This document shows positions 63,552-64,000 of a stretch of 64,000 nt of DNA, one piece after another. A model generated the notes under the pieces. That model made no database searches. It was given only the letters and a program-made list of their open reading frames with translations, and had not been told where the DNA came from. Source of the stretch: Chryseobacterium sp. FH2 (lineage in GTDB: Bacteria > Bacteroidota > Bacteroidia > Flavobacteriales > Weeksellaceae); NCBI RefSeq assembly GCF_001045455.1, contig NZ_LFNE01000001.1, positions 248,001 through 312,000 of the forward strand. Direction: 5' to 3'. Position numbers and translations under genes: made by a program. Position 1 is the stretch's first letter. Each line of letters opens with the position of its first letter.

Positions 63552-64000
63552 TTAAAACCAGTGTCCTAAAATAACACTGAATATGCCTTTTTGATTATTT
63601 TTAAGTGAGTGGCTAAAATTTAGCTTTATTTGTCCAAAAGGAGATTTATATCCTACATTGATTCCTAAAGAACTGTAATTTAATTTGACTGCATCCTCAA
63701 AACTTAAATCGTCTGAAAGATTTGCAAAAGAGAAATTTCCGCTTATGAAATAATTTTTGTTGAATTTAAATTGGAGATCATTTGAAATTAAAACAACGTT
63801 ATTAGTATTTAATTGAGCAAAATAGAATCCTCCAAAAGTTTTAAAGTTTGCAATATTCTGTTCGAAAATTCCTCCAAGCCTATATTTGTAATAAGAAGGA
63901 AGTTCATCTCCGATAGTAATCCCTCCGTATAAATTCAGGCGATAAGTAAATTGTTTTGAGATAGGGATATTAATTCTTATATCTGCCTTTACCTGAACAG
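63552..64000 (-). CDS. outer-membrane beta-barrel protein, C-terminal part (partial)
   Basis: About 149 codons, with the stop at 63552-63554 and the start outside the window. Alternating beta-strand pattern (YRLNLYGGITIGDELP, YRLGGIFEQN, FGGFYFAQL, SLGINVGYKSPFGQI) and a C-terminal aromatic residue (GHWF) are typical of Omp85-like barrels. In Bacteroidetes, patatin-like phospholipases with a fused Omp85 barrel end this way; that is my best guess, but the catalytic domain is not visible. Confidence 0.6.
   Translation of the reverse strand, partial: VQVKADIRINIPISKQFTYRLNLYGGITIGDELPSYYKYRLGGIFEQNIANFKTFGGFYFAQLNTNNVVLISNDLQFKFNKNYFISGNFSFANLSDDLSFEDAVKLNYSSLGINVGYKSPFGQIKLNFSHSLKNNQKGIFSVILGHWF

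Noticed and set aside
1..64000. CRISPR arrays, insertion sequences, prophage genes, rRNA operons
   Set aside because: Looked for regularly spaced repeats, transposase or integrase motifs and rRNA sequence; none was recognised in the window.

Overview
The window looks like chromosomal DNA of a Flavobacteriia member, most likely Chryseobacterium or a close Weeksellaceae relative. It is AT-rich, and several promoters match the Flavobacterium-type pattern TTG-N17..23-TAnnTTTG. Family-level markers include an SprE/PorW type IX secretion lipoprotein, three GLPGLI-family proteins, a DUF3127 protein and a carboxypeptidase-regulatory/outer-membrane-barrel protein. The genus is an inference from recognised proteins; no database search was possible. 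All coordinates were worked out by hand.

Layout. 1-9.6 kb: the end of a GH3-family gene, two lipoproteins, a mutL-rhomboid-EEP-EEP run, a Usp-like/DUF1275 pair, and an OmpR-type two-component system. 9.6-16.4 kb: an accessory region. It holds an intact minus-strand cassette (small secreted peptide, SdpA-position protein, SdpB/HTTM-family membrane protein, ABC ATPase, ABC permease), a GLPGLI gene, and a second plus-strand cassette of the same design that has decayed, ending at a three-tRNA cluster (Leu-TAA, Gly-GCC, Leu-TAG). 16.7-31 kb: DUF3127, aat, a DMT transporter, a dead lipoprotein gene, TPR, oxidoreductase and Crp-type genes, glmM, the feoA-feoB-FeoB-associated operon, a GLPGLI protein, DinB and a 901-residue outer-membrane protein. 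31-36.5 kb: an XRE regulator, a GLPGLI gene next to a two-cysteine secreted peptide, a JmjC/cupin-like protein and an M14 peptidase. 36.5-41.6 kb: an NAD/ADP-ribose island (broken ADP-ribosylglycohydrolase, sirtuin, macrodomain, crystallin-J1-like protein, NAD-kinase-like protein, SPFH protein, NrtR-like Nudix regulator). 42-58 kb: mostly housekeeping genes (lepA, an ECF sigma operon, DUF2520, kdsC, maf, sprE/porW, tsaB, SDR, yraN, S66 peptidase, LysE, rnr, rpiB). 58-64 kb: pgk, a methyltransferase, mnmG flanked by two perfect parS palindromes, ybeY, and the end of an outer-membrane barrel gene.

How the parts work together. The 9.6-13.5 kb operon has the logic of a peptide-antibiotic locus: precursor, attenuating hairpin, maturation proteins, then an ABC pair for export or self-protection. 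Its broken twin repeats the same order, including the hairpin. In the NAD/ADP-ribose island, four copies of a 21-bp palindrome (TTTGYGT-N7-ACRCAAA type) surround the promoters of the SPFH operon and the Nudix gene. In both promoters the operator shares exactly four bases with the -7 element, which predicts repression by the Nudix regulator. The two parS sites and the nearby DnaA-box-bearing spacer suggest that the right end of the window lies near the chromosome origin.
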